Origin: Oscillospiraceae bacterium | Lineage (GTDB): Bacteria; Bacillota; Clostridia; Oscillospirales; Ruminococcaceae | Direction of reading: 5' to 3' | Assembly (NCBI GenBank): GCA_017560985.1 | Contig: JAFZDX010000108.1 | Span: forward strand, 1-39,596 | Length of the DNA: 39,596 nt | Part shown: one piece after another, positions 16,412 to 24,978 of the stretch | Numbering within the stretch: position 1 is the stretch's first letter | Layout of the letters: each line of letters opens with the position of its first letter | The notes under the pieces: model-generated | Databases searched by the model: none | The model's input: the letters and a program-made list of their open reading frames with translations, nothing else | Told to the model about the DNA's origin: nothing | Program-made: the position numbers and the translations under genes

Positions 16412-17179
16412 TTATACATAATACAGGAATTTATGGTTGTATTTTTTATAGATAAATGCACCTACTGAAAAAGCAGCCAGTGCATAAAATGCACACAGAC
16501 AATGATATGCCAGAGATGGTATGGAACCATTCAGAACAACTATTCTGAAGTATTTGATATAGCAGTATACCGGATTGAACATGATCAGTTTCTGAAACCA
16601 AGGTGCCATACTTTCAACCTGATAGAAAATAGCAGACATATACATCAGCAACAGTGTGAAAATATCATACAGGTACTGTACATCACGGAAAAATACAAAC
16701 ATAGCAGAAAGTATCAGACCAACGCCAATGTTAAATATCACCAGACAGCACACAGGAAATACCAGTGCAAGGAAATGCAGTCCAAAATCGATACCATCGA
16801 TAGCGGCAAACAGGAAAAATACACACAGTGTAAGTCCAAAGTTTATCAGCGAAGATATGTTTTTTGATAAAAGGAACAGATATTTAGGTACGTTTACTTT
16901 TGTAAATATTCTGGCATTGTTCATCAGAGCAGTCATACCTGTGCCAGTTGATTCTTTAAAATAGGCAAATATCAGGTTGCCACAGAACAGGTAAATGGTG
17001 TAGTGTTCCATTCCTCTGCCGAACAACTGGCCAAAAACTATACTCATAACCAGTAACTGAAGCAAAGGTGAAAGCAAGCTCCACCCCATACCCAGCACTG
17101 TTCTTTTATATTTTTGTTTAAAATCTCTTTTTACCAGTTCTTCAAAAAGAAACTGGTGTTTTTTCAGTTTTGTCAACAT
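16412..17179 (-). CDS. ABC-2 type polysaccharide export permease (TagG/Wzm-like)
   Basis: 255 residues, typical length for the family (PF01061). The N-terminal interface helix ELVKRDFKQKYKRTVLGMGWSLL is characteristic of TagG/Wzm/RfbA-type permeases. About six membrane spans follow, with the usual NLIFAYF and conserved FFRDVQYLYDIFTLLLMYMS segment before span 5. It forms the export channel together with the ATPase encoded 12 bases downstream (16399) and moves a lipid-linked glycan assembled in the cytosol to the outer face. AAGGA lies 6 bases before the ATG. It sits between the glycosyltransferases and the ATPase in one operon. Confidence 0.92.
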   Translation of the reverse strand: MLTKLKKHQFLFEELVKRDFKQKYKRTVLGMGWSLLSPLLQLLVMSIVFGQLFGRGMEHYTIYLFCGNLIFAYFKESTGTGMTALMNNARIFTKVNVPKYLFLLSKNISSLINFGLTLCVFFLFAAIDGIDFGLHFLALVFPVCCLVIFNIGVGLILSAMFVFFRDVQYLYDIFTLLLMYMSAIFYQVESMAPWFQKLIMFNPVYCYIKYFRIVVLNGSIPSLAYHCLCAFYALAAFSVGAFIYKKYNHKFLYYV

Positions 17180-17194
17180 AATAAATCCTTTTGA

Positions 17195-19219
17195 TTATCT
17201 GCGGAAAAGTTTGAAAACCTTTGAAAAGGCTCTGTGAATTGTATATTTCAGTCCATTGTCTTTATAGCACTGAATACCGCCTTTTATTTTCGCTTTGATA
17301 AATTTTAATAAACCTGTATTTACTCCTGAAATCAGGCTTTCGTAATTACATTTTGAATAGATAAACTGATAAACTTCAGGATAAGTAACCAGAATTTTTG
17401 CTCTTTCTTCAGCAGACAGTTCTTTATAACGATAGCTGCTGGTATTATACATTGCCATTGCGCGCATCAGCAGACCATTGTCTTTTTTACCGCCAGCCAT
17501 ATATGCGTTCATCAGTTCTACGTAAGCTATAAAATAGCCTTCAAAGTTTCTGTGTGTATATGCCTTTGTCATAATTGAATCATCACGCATTCTTCTCAGG
17601 TAGAATCTGTCTTCTATACACATTGCTCTCTGAGCTTTTGCCATTACCAGTGGTGAGAAAAGCTCATCTTCGTGAAGAATACCAGAATAAAATTCAATAT
17701 TGTTGTTTCTTAATAAATCAACACTGAACATCTGCATGCAGGCACTGCTTCTGAACTGATTGGATTTAACCTGAAGTTCCAGAAGTTCATTGCCCGCAGA
17801 AACAAAATTCAGATAGCCTTTTCTATAATAATAGTCATCCTGTTTCATTAGGCGTTTTCTCAGTTCCTCTGTTTCATAGAAAGTTTCTGCGCTGAAAAGC
17901 AGTAAATCCAGGTCGTTTGTTTCGGCCTTATTGTACAGTGTAGATAATGTATCAGCAGCATACAGGTCATCACTGTCAAGGAACAGAATGTATTTACCTT
18001 TGGCTATTTTAATACCAGCGTTTCTTGCGTTGGACAGACCACCATTTTTTTCAAAGGAAATGATAGTAAATCTGTCATCATTTTTCCGGTAGCTGTCAAA
18101 AATTTGGGCCGTATTATCTTTTGAACCGTCATTTACACAGATGATTTCAATATCTTTGAAATCCTGGTTGATTACACTGTCAATGCACTGATTCAAAAAT
18201 TCTGCAGAGTTATAACTTGGGATAACAATGGAAATTTTTGCCTTTTCAGCACCTCCTCCAGAAACAACAGCTGTTGTACTCTTGATTTCTTCATGTGCTG
18301 TTTCTAGATTGTACACATCTTCTGACCAGAATTTTTCTATATAATCCATGTCAACATTGGCAACTTTTGGATCTATTGCTGCTGTACCACGGTAGAAAGT
18401 TTCCAGCATTCTGCCAGCATCCACAACAGTATAGTTTTCAATAGCTGTGTCAAAACCTGCTTTCAATCTGTTGGCAACTTCCTTGTGAATTTTGTTCAGT
18501 TCGAAGTCTCTGGAAATCTGTAATTCTTCAATAACACCTTCCATACGGTCGTAGATCTTTTCCGCAGTCCATTTGATGTTGGAAAAACCGACACGATAAG
18601 TATATACAAAATCAGGAATAGCATAAAATTGCTGTGCTGTGGCCATTGCTTTTACAAAGAATGGTGGGTCCTGGTATCTTTTATAATATGGAAAAGACAG
18701 ATTGTTTTTTTTCAGCATTTCCCTGTCAAACAGGAATCTCTGATAGTAATAATCCTGTTGAAAGTCAGAATATGTTACCCATCCTTCTTTTGAAAAATAA
18801 TATTTTTCGCCTCTCAATACACCTGGTTCAACCTTGTCATTTTTCAGAAATTCTACAGAACCACCACAAATCAGGGCGTTGTTATTGTCAGCAGCTGTAT
18901 ACAGTTTTTCCAGACAATCCAGAGAAGGATAAATGTCATCCGGGTCCATAAAAGCGATGTATCTGCCTTTTGCAAAACTAAGACCGGTATTTCTGGCGAT
19001 ACCTGCGCCCCTGTTCTGTTGTGAAAACACCCTTACGCGACTGTCTTTTTCGGCATACATCTGCATAATTGCAGGTGATGAGTCTGTTGAACCATCATCA
19101 ACACACAATACTTCTATTTCTTTCAGTGTCTGGTTCAAAACGCTGTCCATACATTCACTGATGTATTTTTCAACGTTATACACAGGCATAATAATTGAAA
19201 TTTTAGGAGAATTATTCAT
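17195..19219 (-). CDS. Bifunctional glycosyltransferase with two GT2 domains
   Basis: 674 residues with two complete GT-A/GT2 domains. The first has ISIIMPVYNVEKYI, VLCVDDGSTDSS and DPDD (about 91-94). The second starts near residue 325 with ISIVIPSYNSAEFL, IICVNDGSKDNT and DSDD (about 411-414). Two active sites suggest two different linkages in the repeat unit, or a polymerising enzyme; sugars cannot be told from sequence. The C-terminus carries the operon's shared basic tail (KIKGGIQCYKDNGLKYTI). No membrane span is present. It precedes the permease by 15 bases. AAAGG lies 8 bases before the ATG. Confidence 0.92.
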   Translation of the reverse strand: MNNSPKISIIMPVYNVEKYISECMDSVLNQTLKEIEVLCVDDGSTDSSPAIMQMYAEKDSRVRVFSQQNRGAGIARNTGLSFAKGRYIAFMDPDDIYPSLDCLEKLYTAADNNNALICGGSVEFLKNDKVEPGVLRGEKYYFSKEGWVTYSDFQQDYYYQRFLFDREMLKKNNLSFPYYKRYQDPPFFVKAMATAQQFYAIPDFVYTYRVGFSNIKWTAEKIYDRMEGVIEELQISRDFELNKIHKEVANRLKAGFDTAIENYTVVDAGRMLETFYRGTAAIDPKVANVDMDYIEKFWSEDVYNLETAHEEIKSTTAVVSGGGAEKAKISIVIPSYNSAEFLNQCIDSVINQDFKDIEIICVNDGSKDNTAQIFDSYRKNDDRFTIISFEKNGGLSNARNAGIKIAKGKYILFLDSDDLYAADTLSTLYNKAETNDLDLLLFSAETFYETEELRKRLMKQDDYYYRKGYLNFVSAGNELLELQVKSNQFRSSACMQMFSVDLLRNNNIEFYSGILHEDELFSPLVMAKAQRAMCIEDRFYLRRMRDDSIMTKAYTHRNFEGYFIAYVELMNAYMAGGKKDNGLLMRAMAMYNTSSYRYKELSAEERAKILVTYPEVYQFIYSKCNYESLISGVNTGLLKFIKAKIKGGIQCYKDNGLKYTIHRAFSKVFKLFRR

Positions 19220-19249
19220 TTTTTCTGCCTTTCTATGATATATAGTAAA

Positions 19250-20461
19250 TTATTTTTTTATAAAATGTTTGATTTTTCTTGGAATAAATGTAATTATACG
19301 ACCTATTTTGTAAGAGAAAGAATTAAGCACATCTTCGTGCAGGCGTTTCAAGCTTTTCAGTTCCCAGCCAAGTCTGGCAGCTTCCACCTTTTTCTCTTTC
19401 AGCATAATCAGTTCATCCACACCAGCAGTGTATAAATCCAGCTGTGCAGTTATATTTTTCATCATATTTTCATCGAAGCCATCAGGGCATACCCCACAGT
19501 CTTTGTGATAGTTCACAATCAGTTTTACCAGATAAAAATATTTTTTTTCATCATAATAAAATGCTGCCGGATAAAAGCCAATACCCAATTCGCTGTAACA
19601 TACTTTTATAAATTGGTTGAATACAAGGTCAAAACTTTCTTTGTCTTTTTCCAGGGATTTAAGGTTATATTCGAATCTGGTAATATTGCTGTTTATATGG
19701 CTTTGTTTGTAAATATTGTAAACTCCATCAGCTTTGAGTGTGTTTTCAAATATTTTTATTGCATCGTAAAACACCAGTGGGTCAGATGCTTTTGTGTTTT
19801 CCAGACTGGTAACAACGTTTCTTTTGCAGTATGTAGACTCGTTCAACACTGCTATTCTTTTTGCTTTGTAGTATGAACGGTATACAAAGTAAAAATCTTC
19901 ACTTTTTTTCAAAGTAAGATATTCTAGATTATTGTCCTTTATCAGTTGCATTTTTACCAGTTTACCAGGTGGCCCTGCTACTGAAATATTGAACAGGAAG
20001 GGTGCCATTTCATAAGGTGAAAAAATCTGAGGTGCAGGCAAATATCTGTTTCGCAGCCATGTAGGTGCCAGTTTGACTTTATTTGCATCATCAAAGCCAA
20101 CTACATCAGAGATGACAATATCAGCATTATTATCTATTGCAGCAAAATACATTTTTTCCAGTGCATATGGTTCAAACATATCATCAGCATCCAGGAATGT
20201 AACATACTCCCCTTTTGCCACAGTTAATGCATAGTTTCTTGCTGCGCCTGCACCTGCATTTGGCTGTGAAAGAACCACAATCCTGTCATCTTTTTCCTTG
20301 CAGTCGTTCAGAACAGCCAGGGAATTATCCTTACTGCCATCATCAACGCAGATTAGTTCAAAATCAGTTAAGGTTGATTCCAACACACTGTTAACTGCAT
20401 CCTGAATATATTCTTGTGCGTTATATACAGGCATTATAACAGATATTTTTATAGTATTCAT
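19250..20461 (-). CDS. GT2 family glycosyltransferase
   Basis: About 403 residues. The N-terminal GT-A domain has ISVIMPVYNAQEYI, LICVDDGSKDNS and LDADD (about 89-93, metal and sugar-nucleotide site). Beyond residue 110 lies the acceptor half seen in the other operon GTs, then the tail SYKIGRIITFIPRKIKHFIKK, a shortened form of the shared tail. A TTG 12 bases upstream (20473) is in frame, but ATG at 20461 gives the same N-terminus as its paralogues (MNTIKISVIMPVYN), so I use that. Donor and acceptor are unknown. Confidence 0.9.
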   Translation of the reverse strand: MNTIKISVIMPVYNAQEYIQDAVNSVLESTLTDFELICVDDGSKDNSLAVLNDCKEKDDRIVVLSQPNAGAGAARNYALTVAKGEYVTFLDADDMFEPYALEKMYFAAIDNNADIVISDVVGFDDANKVKLAPTWLRNRYLPAPQIFSPYEMAPFLFNISVAGPPGKLVKMQLIKDNNLEYLTLKKSEDFYFVYRSYYKAKRIAVLNESTYCKRNVVTSLENTKASDPLVFYDAIKIFENTLKADGVYNIYKQSHINSNITRFEYNLKSLEKDKESFDLVFNQFIKVCYSELGIGFYPAAFYYDEKKYFYLVKLIVNYHKDCGVCPDGFDENMMKNITAQLDLYTAGVDELIMLKEKKVEAARLGWELKSLKRLHEDVLNSFSYKIGRIITFIPRKIKHFIKK

Positions 20462-20492
20462 CTTATCAGCCAAATCCTTCCTTTGAAATTTA

Positions 20493-21722
20493 TTAATGGG
20501 TTTTATCTTTAATTTTTAAAATTATTCTTTTTATGGTGTATCTGATGCCATTTTGATTGAGACATCTGATACCACCACATATTTTTCTTGGAATAAATGT
20601 AATTATTCGCCCAACTTTATAAGAACGGGAGTTGATGACATTGGTAAATTCTTTTTTTATTTTGTCATTTTCTTTTTTGATTTTCCGGATTTCCTTTTCC
20701 AGATTATCTTTTTCTTTTTTTGCGTTTATATTGTACTGGTTATCAGCTCTTGCGTAAAATTCCCGTGGATGCAAAATAATATCTTCAATATCTTTTTTCC
20801 TGTTTTTATCCAGCAATGATAAATCAATTTCATTGTTTTCATATGATTTTTTGAATTCTTCAGACATCCTGCACAGGTAGAACAGTTTACTGTCATCAGC
20901 TATTCTGTTGTAATGATAGATAAAATGGTCACATTTCTTTTTCCAGTAAACTTTGATGTAATTCTCATCATTTTTAATATCATTTGGTATATTTTCATCT
21001 ATAAAATTATACTCGTCAAAAATGGCGTAAATCTTGCCTCTGTTGAACACGGAAGATTCATTTCTATCTCTGCGCAACATATAAAATGCCCTGTCCATAA
21101 AATATGCCTTTTTAGCTGCTGCCAGTGTCAGCACCCAGAAACTGGTGTCCTGATATGACGCCCCAGGTGTTTCATTGTGTCGGATATTGTTTTCTTTAAG
21201 AAAACTCATTTTGTAAACAGAGGACCATGTGCTTGGGTTTGAAGAAAAGGAATCAGGATTATGTATAGGAGTAAAAATTTTATTGTAAGCAGATTTATCT
21301 TTAAAATGTGAAAAATAGCTGTATTTACGGCCGTCTTCAGTATCCACAAAAGATTCAAAGTCAGTTTTTACTATATCTGCATCTGTTTCAATGGCTGTAT
21401 TGTACAATACTTCATACATATCTGGCTTTATACAATCATCTGTTTCCAGTATAGCCATATACTGGCCTGTTGCTGCAGCAAAGCCCAGGTTTATCTGGCG
21501 ACCATAACTTTTCACATCAGAAACAATTACCTTTACACGGCTGTCTTTCTTTTCATATTCTTTCAGAATTTCCAGGGTGCCATCTGTAGAACCAGCATCT
21601 ACACATATAATTTCAATATCTTTCAGTGTCTGGTTAATTGCACTTTCAATACATTCTGCAATGTATTTCCCCACATTCAGTGAAGGCATAATAACAGAAA
21701 CTTTTACTGAACTGTTACACAT
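20493..21722 (-). CDS. GT2 family glycosyltransferase with coiled-coil and basic tail
   Basis: 409 residues. GT-A domain with VSVIMPSLNVGKYI, IICVDAGSTDGT (an Ala replaces the usual Asp of VDDGS) and LETDD (about 91-95, Glu instead of the first Asp of the usual L-D-x-D-D). A highly charged helix (about 335-370, rich in Lys-Glu) follows, and then the tail SYKVGRIITFIPRKICGGI...NGIRYTIKR. The two active-site changes suggest different donor preference from its neighbours, not loss of function, because the Asp pair is intact. It begins 6 bases after the upstream gene's stop, with AAGGA overlapping that gene's end. Confidence 0.9.
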   Translation of the reverse strand: MCNSSVKVSVIMPSLNVGKYIAECIESAINQTLKDIEIICVDAGSTDGTLEILKEYEKKDSRVKVIVSDVKSYGRQINLGFAAATGQYMAILETDDCIKPDMYEVLYNTAIETDADIVKTDFESFVDTEDGRKYSYFSHFKDKSAYNKIFTPIHNPDSFSSNPSTWSSVYKMSFLKENNIRHNETPGASYQDTSFWVLTLAAAKKAYFMDRAFYMLRRDRNESSVFNRGKIYAIFDEYNFIDENIPNDIKNDENYIKVYWKKKCDHFIYHYNRIADDSKLFYLCRMSEEFKKSYENNEIDLSLLDKNRKKDIEDIILHPREFYARADNQYNINAKKEKDNLEKEIRKIKKENDKIKKEFTNVINSRSYKVGRIITFIPRKICGGIRCLNQNGIRYTIKRIILKIKDKTH

Positions 21723-21728
21723 TATAAT

Positions 21729-22832
21729 TTAATCCTTTTTCATCAATTTTCGTACTGCTTTTTTTATAGTAAAAACAACACCTTTGCTTTTAAGTGATTC
21801 CTTAACTTTGGAAATAAGGTCCTGATTTTTCCGTCTGGCTATCTCTTTTACCTTTTCTTCAGGAATTTTTTCCTCCAACGGAAATTCATAAATCAATCGG
21901 TACTGTTTGTACTCATAATTATTATAAAAATAAGATTCTGGAAAGGCAGTCACACCAAGATCATCAAACCATTCGTCACGCAGCTTATTATATAATAATG
22001 TATGTGTAGGCTCTTTCAGAGTGTTAAGATGCCACAGAGAAAAATTTACACAGTAGTTTATATAATCCTGCTGAAATCTTTCGTACAGATTCCATTCTTT
22101 AAGCTGACTGCGCAAAGCAACCAGTGCATCGTAAAAACAGTGCCAGCTTTTTTCTCTTGTTACAGACAACGTTCCCGGTGCCTGTCTGTGATGAACCAAT
22201 ATTTCATCCATAGTTACAATGCTGTCTGCTTTTGCCACGGCGCTATAAACAAACAGCATGTCGTTTGTTGTGCGCTGTTCCTGAAAATATAGGTTATTTT
22301 CTTTTACAAAGCTGGTTTTGAACAACTTGTCCCAAGACCACCCCACAAACAGCATAAATATATCCTGTGGTACATCTGTCCCGGCAAAAGGAGATTTTTC
22401 CGGCAGAAGTTTCTTTCGGATAGAGTAATTATTAGGATAATATGATTGTCTGGCTGTGTCATAGTGGTCACAGGCAAATACAATTATATCAGAATCTGTT
22501 TCTTTTACCTTATTATAGGCTTTTTCCAGCATATCCAGTTCATAAAAATCATCTGAATCCAGAATAGACAAGTATTCCCCTGTTGCATACTGCATACCAT
22601 TGTTTCTGGCTGCACCTGCACCGCCGTTTTTCTGTTTTATAACTTTGATTCTGTCATCTTTCTGTGCATAATCCAGCAGTATATCATAGCTGCCATCTGT
22701 AGATTCATCATCAACACAAATGATTTCTATGTTTTTCAGCGTCTGCTTTACAATGCTGTCCATACACTGCACCAGATAGTCTTTTACATTGTACACTGGT
22801 ACAATTACAGATACTTTTATACGATTATCCAT
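21729..22832 (-). CDS. GT2 family glycosyltransferase
   Basis: 367 residues. VSVIVPVYNVKDYL, IICVDDESTDGS and LDSDD (about 91-95) define a standard GT-A catalytic domain. The acceptor half contains WDKLFKTSFV and LVHHRQ, closely like the GT2 half of the neighbouring 700-residue enzyme, so these two probably arose by duplication. It ends in a shorter basic tail (KVKESLKSKGVVFTIKKAV). AGGA lies 10 bases before the ATG, and the gap to the previous gene is 12 bases. Confidence 0.91.
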   Translation of the reverse strand: MDNRIKVSVIVPVYNVKDYLVQCMDSIVKQTLKNIEIICVDDESTDGSYDILLDYAQKDDRIKVIKQKNGGAGAARNNGMQYATGEYLSILDSDDFYELDMLEKAYNKVKETDSDIIVFACDHYDTARQSYYPNNYSIRKKLLPEKSPFAGTDVPQDIFMLFVGWSWDKLFKTSFVKENNLYFQEQRTTNDMLFVYSAVAKADSIVTMDEILVHHRQAPGTLSVTREKSWHCFYDALVALRSQLKEWNLYERFQQDYINYCVNFSLWHLNTLKEPTHTLLYNKLRDEWFDDLGVTAFPESYFYNNYEYKQYRLIYEFPLEEKIPEEKVKEIARRKNQDLISKVKESLKSKGVVFTIKKAVRKLMKKD

Positions 22833-22844
22833 ATAATGATATTC

Positions 22845-24947
22845 CTATTTTAATTTATTCTTAATTTTTATAAACAGTCGTTTAACTGTATACACCAGGC
22901 CGTTCTCTCTGAAACATCTTATACCACCACGGATTTTTTTCAAAATACGATTTAGGATACTGTTTTTTTTCTTTGGAACAGCAGGGATTGGCTGTGGTGG
23001 CACAGCTGCTGCATTTGATTTCGCCGCAGTATTTTTCCGAGCAAGCTGAACCATTGCCCGTTCTGATTTATCTATTGATTCCAACAACAAATCTGTTTTT
23101 TCAGCTGAAAACAGATTCCAGCAGGCAGTAGTCAGCGTTACTCGCCACCAGTGGTCTGCATATCTGAACCTGGCACTATGCCAAGGTTTCACTTTGTCAG
23201 CATAATGAATTATAACTGGCTTACTTACCTGATGTTTATACACATCATATGCCTGCTGGCCAATTACATTTATAAAATAATCTTCACTCCAGGCATTGTA
23301 TTTGGTCATAACATTATAAGCCGCAGAAAGTTTCACAATTCTGTTCCTACACACGATGTTGATAATATCCTGGTCCTGTGATTCCAGCTTGTTGCTGATC
23401 ATGCCCATAAATTTATCAGTTATGTTATCTTCTCTCATCTGGCGAAGATTTATCAAGATAACACCCGCGTTGTAATATTTGAATTCATCTTCTGGCGGTA
23501 TCCCCAGACGAGCCATATGGTAGCCTTTGTTTTCGTAATAACCCGGTGCTTCGGCTGCTCCAACATAATTATTTCCCATATCGATAGAATACAGGTTAAA
23601 CAAGTCGTCCAGCACTATGGTGTCGCCGTCCATGTAGATGCATTTATCACAATCAGGTAGCAATTCAGGCAATAACAGTCGGTAGTATGTAGGTGTTGTT
23701 ATATCTTTAAGTTTAAGATAAGCATTGTTAAACTCATCGCCTATTTCCAATATTTCAATAGTATAGTTGTTATACTCTGAAAGGATTTTATCAATTAACT
23801 CCCTATATTTCTCTATAGAACCTTCAGGAATCAAAATTATGAACCTATATGTAATATTTATCGTCGGATGTCTAAGGATAGAGCACATGCTGACAAGAGT
23901 ATATTTTAGATAGTTATAATCTGTGGCAAAAACTACAGGAATAACAATATTATCAATCCCCTGGCTGAAACTTAAATCCAACAGGTTGCTGTCACCATAA
24001 ACTACATTAAACAGTTTCTGGTACTGTTTTTTATTGTAGTAATATTCGTCTGGCTGTATAAGATCCAGTTCCTTCATCCACTTGGTTCTTAAACTGCTGA
24101 TTTCCTTCTGCAGATTAATTCCACTTTTACCTTTCAGATCTTCTGTAAACAGGTGAACAGCATAGTTTGAAAAATCCTGTCTGTATTTACCAATAAGATT
24201 ATTTTCGTCCAGAAAACCTTTTATACCTTTCATCAGACTATAGGCACAGTCAGTAAAACGGCTTCGTCTGTCTGTAATTGAATTCAATGCCTGTCTTTTA
24301 CGTTGTGTGCACAGACACTGGTCCACCAGCGCTATGCGCTGTGCTTTCAGCAGTGCTGTATACACGAAAAATGCATCGTTGAAAACCGGCTGTTCCTGAA
24401 AGAAAAAATTATTGGTTTTCACATATTCTGTCAAAAACAGCTTATCCCATGTATATCCCAGAATTGCAAAAAAGAAATTCTTTTCCACTTCTTCAGGAGA
24501 GAAAACATCTTTTTGTGGCAGGTATTCAGTCTTGATTGTCCATGGGCAGTCCACATATCTGTCGTCTGCTTCCAGATACTGCTGTGTTCTGTACATAACA
24601 ATCTGTGCATTTACACTTTCAGCCTTTTCTACGGCTGTCAGCAGCATATCCTTATGAAAGAAATCATCACCGTCCAGTAGTGACAGATATTTGCCTTTTG
24701 CGTATTGCAGACCATTATTTCGTGCTGCACCTGCCCCACTGTTTTCCTGATTTACAATTATAATTCTGTCATCTTTCTGAGAGTATTCCTCCAGAATAGC
24801 CATAGAGCCATCTGTAGACCCGTCATTGACACATATAATCTCTATATCCTCAAGACTCTGGCCAATAATACTGTCCAGACATTCCCGCAGATATTTTTCT
24901 ACGTTATAAACCGGTATAATTACGGATACTTTTGGAGATCTGTTCAT
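22845..24947 (-). CDS. Bifunctional GT2-GT8 glycosyltransferase
   Basis: 700 residues. The N-terminal GT2 half has VSVIIPVYNVEKYL, IICVNDGSTDGS and LDGDD (about 89-93). From about residue 330 a GT8 (LgtC/glycogenin-like, retaining) domain begins with IVIPVVFATDYNYLKYTLVS. It contains TPTYYRLLLPELL, the metal site YMDGDT (about 437-442), the substrate block YYNAGVILINL and a C-terminal HYADKVKPW matching the His-x-x-x-x-KPW ending of GT8. The chain should therefore make one inverting and one retaining linkage. A Pro/Lys-rich stretch precedes the shared tail KKIRGGIRC...NGLVYTVKR. AGGA lies 6 bases before the ATG. Confidence 0.93.
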   Translation of the reverse strand: MNRSPKVSVIIPVYNVEKYLRECLDSIIGQSLEDIEIICVNDGSTDGSMAILEEYSQKDDRIIIVNQENSGAGAARNNGLQYAKGKYLSLLDGDDFFHKDMLLTAVEKAESVNAQIVMYRTQQYLEADDRYVDCPWTIKTEYLPQKDVFSPEEVEKNFFFAILGYTWDKLFLTEYVKTNNFFFQEQPVFNDAFFVYTALLKAQRIALVDQCLCTQRKRQALNSITDRRSRFTDCAYSLMKGIKGFLDENNLIGKYRQDFSNYAVHLFTEDLKGKSGINLQKEISSLRTKWMKELDLIQPDEYYYNKKQYQKLFNVVYGDSNLLDLSFSQGIDNIVIPVVFATDYNYLKYTLVSMCSILRHPTINITYRFIILIPEGSIEKYRELIDKILSEYNNYTIEILEIGDEFNNAYLKLKDITTPTYYRLLLPELLPDCDKCIYMDGDTIVLDDLFNLYSIDMGNNYVGAAEAPGYYENKGYHMARLGIPPEDEFKYYNAGVILINLRQMREDNITDKFMGMISNKLESQDQDIINIVCRNRIVKLSAAYNVMTKYNAWSEDYFINVIGQQAYDVYKHQVSKPVIIHYADKVKPWHSARFRYADHWWRVTLTTACWNLFSAEKTDLLLESIDKSERAMVQLARKNTAAKSNAAAVPPQPIPAVPKKKNSILNRILKKIRGGIRCFRENGLVYTVKRLFIKIKNKLK

Positions 24948-24978
24948 ACCTGTTCCTTTCTTTTACAAAAAATAACCG

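Noticed and set aside
20459..20473. TTG start 12 bases upstream for the GT2 gene
   Set aside because: The ATG at 20461 aligns with the N-termini of its paralogues, and the TTG sits almost on the AAGGA site.
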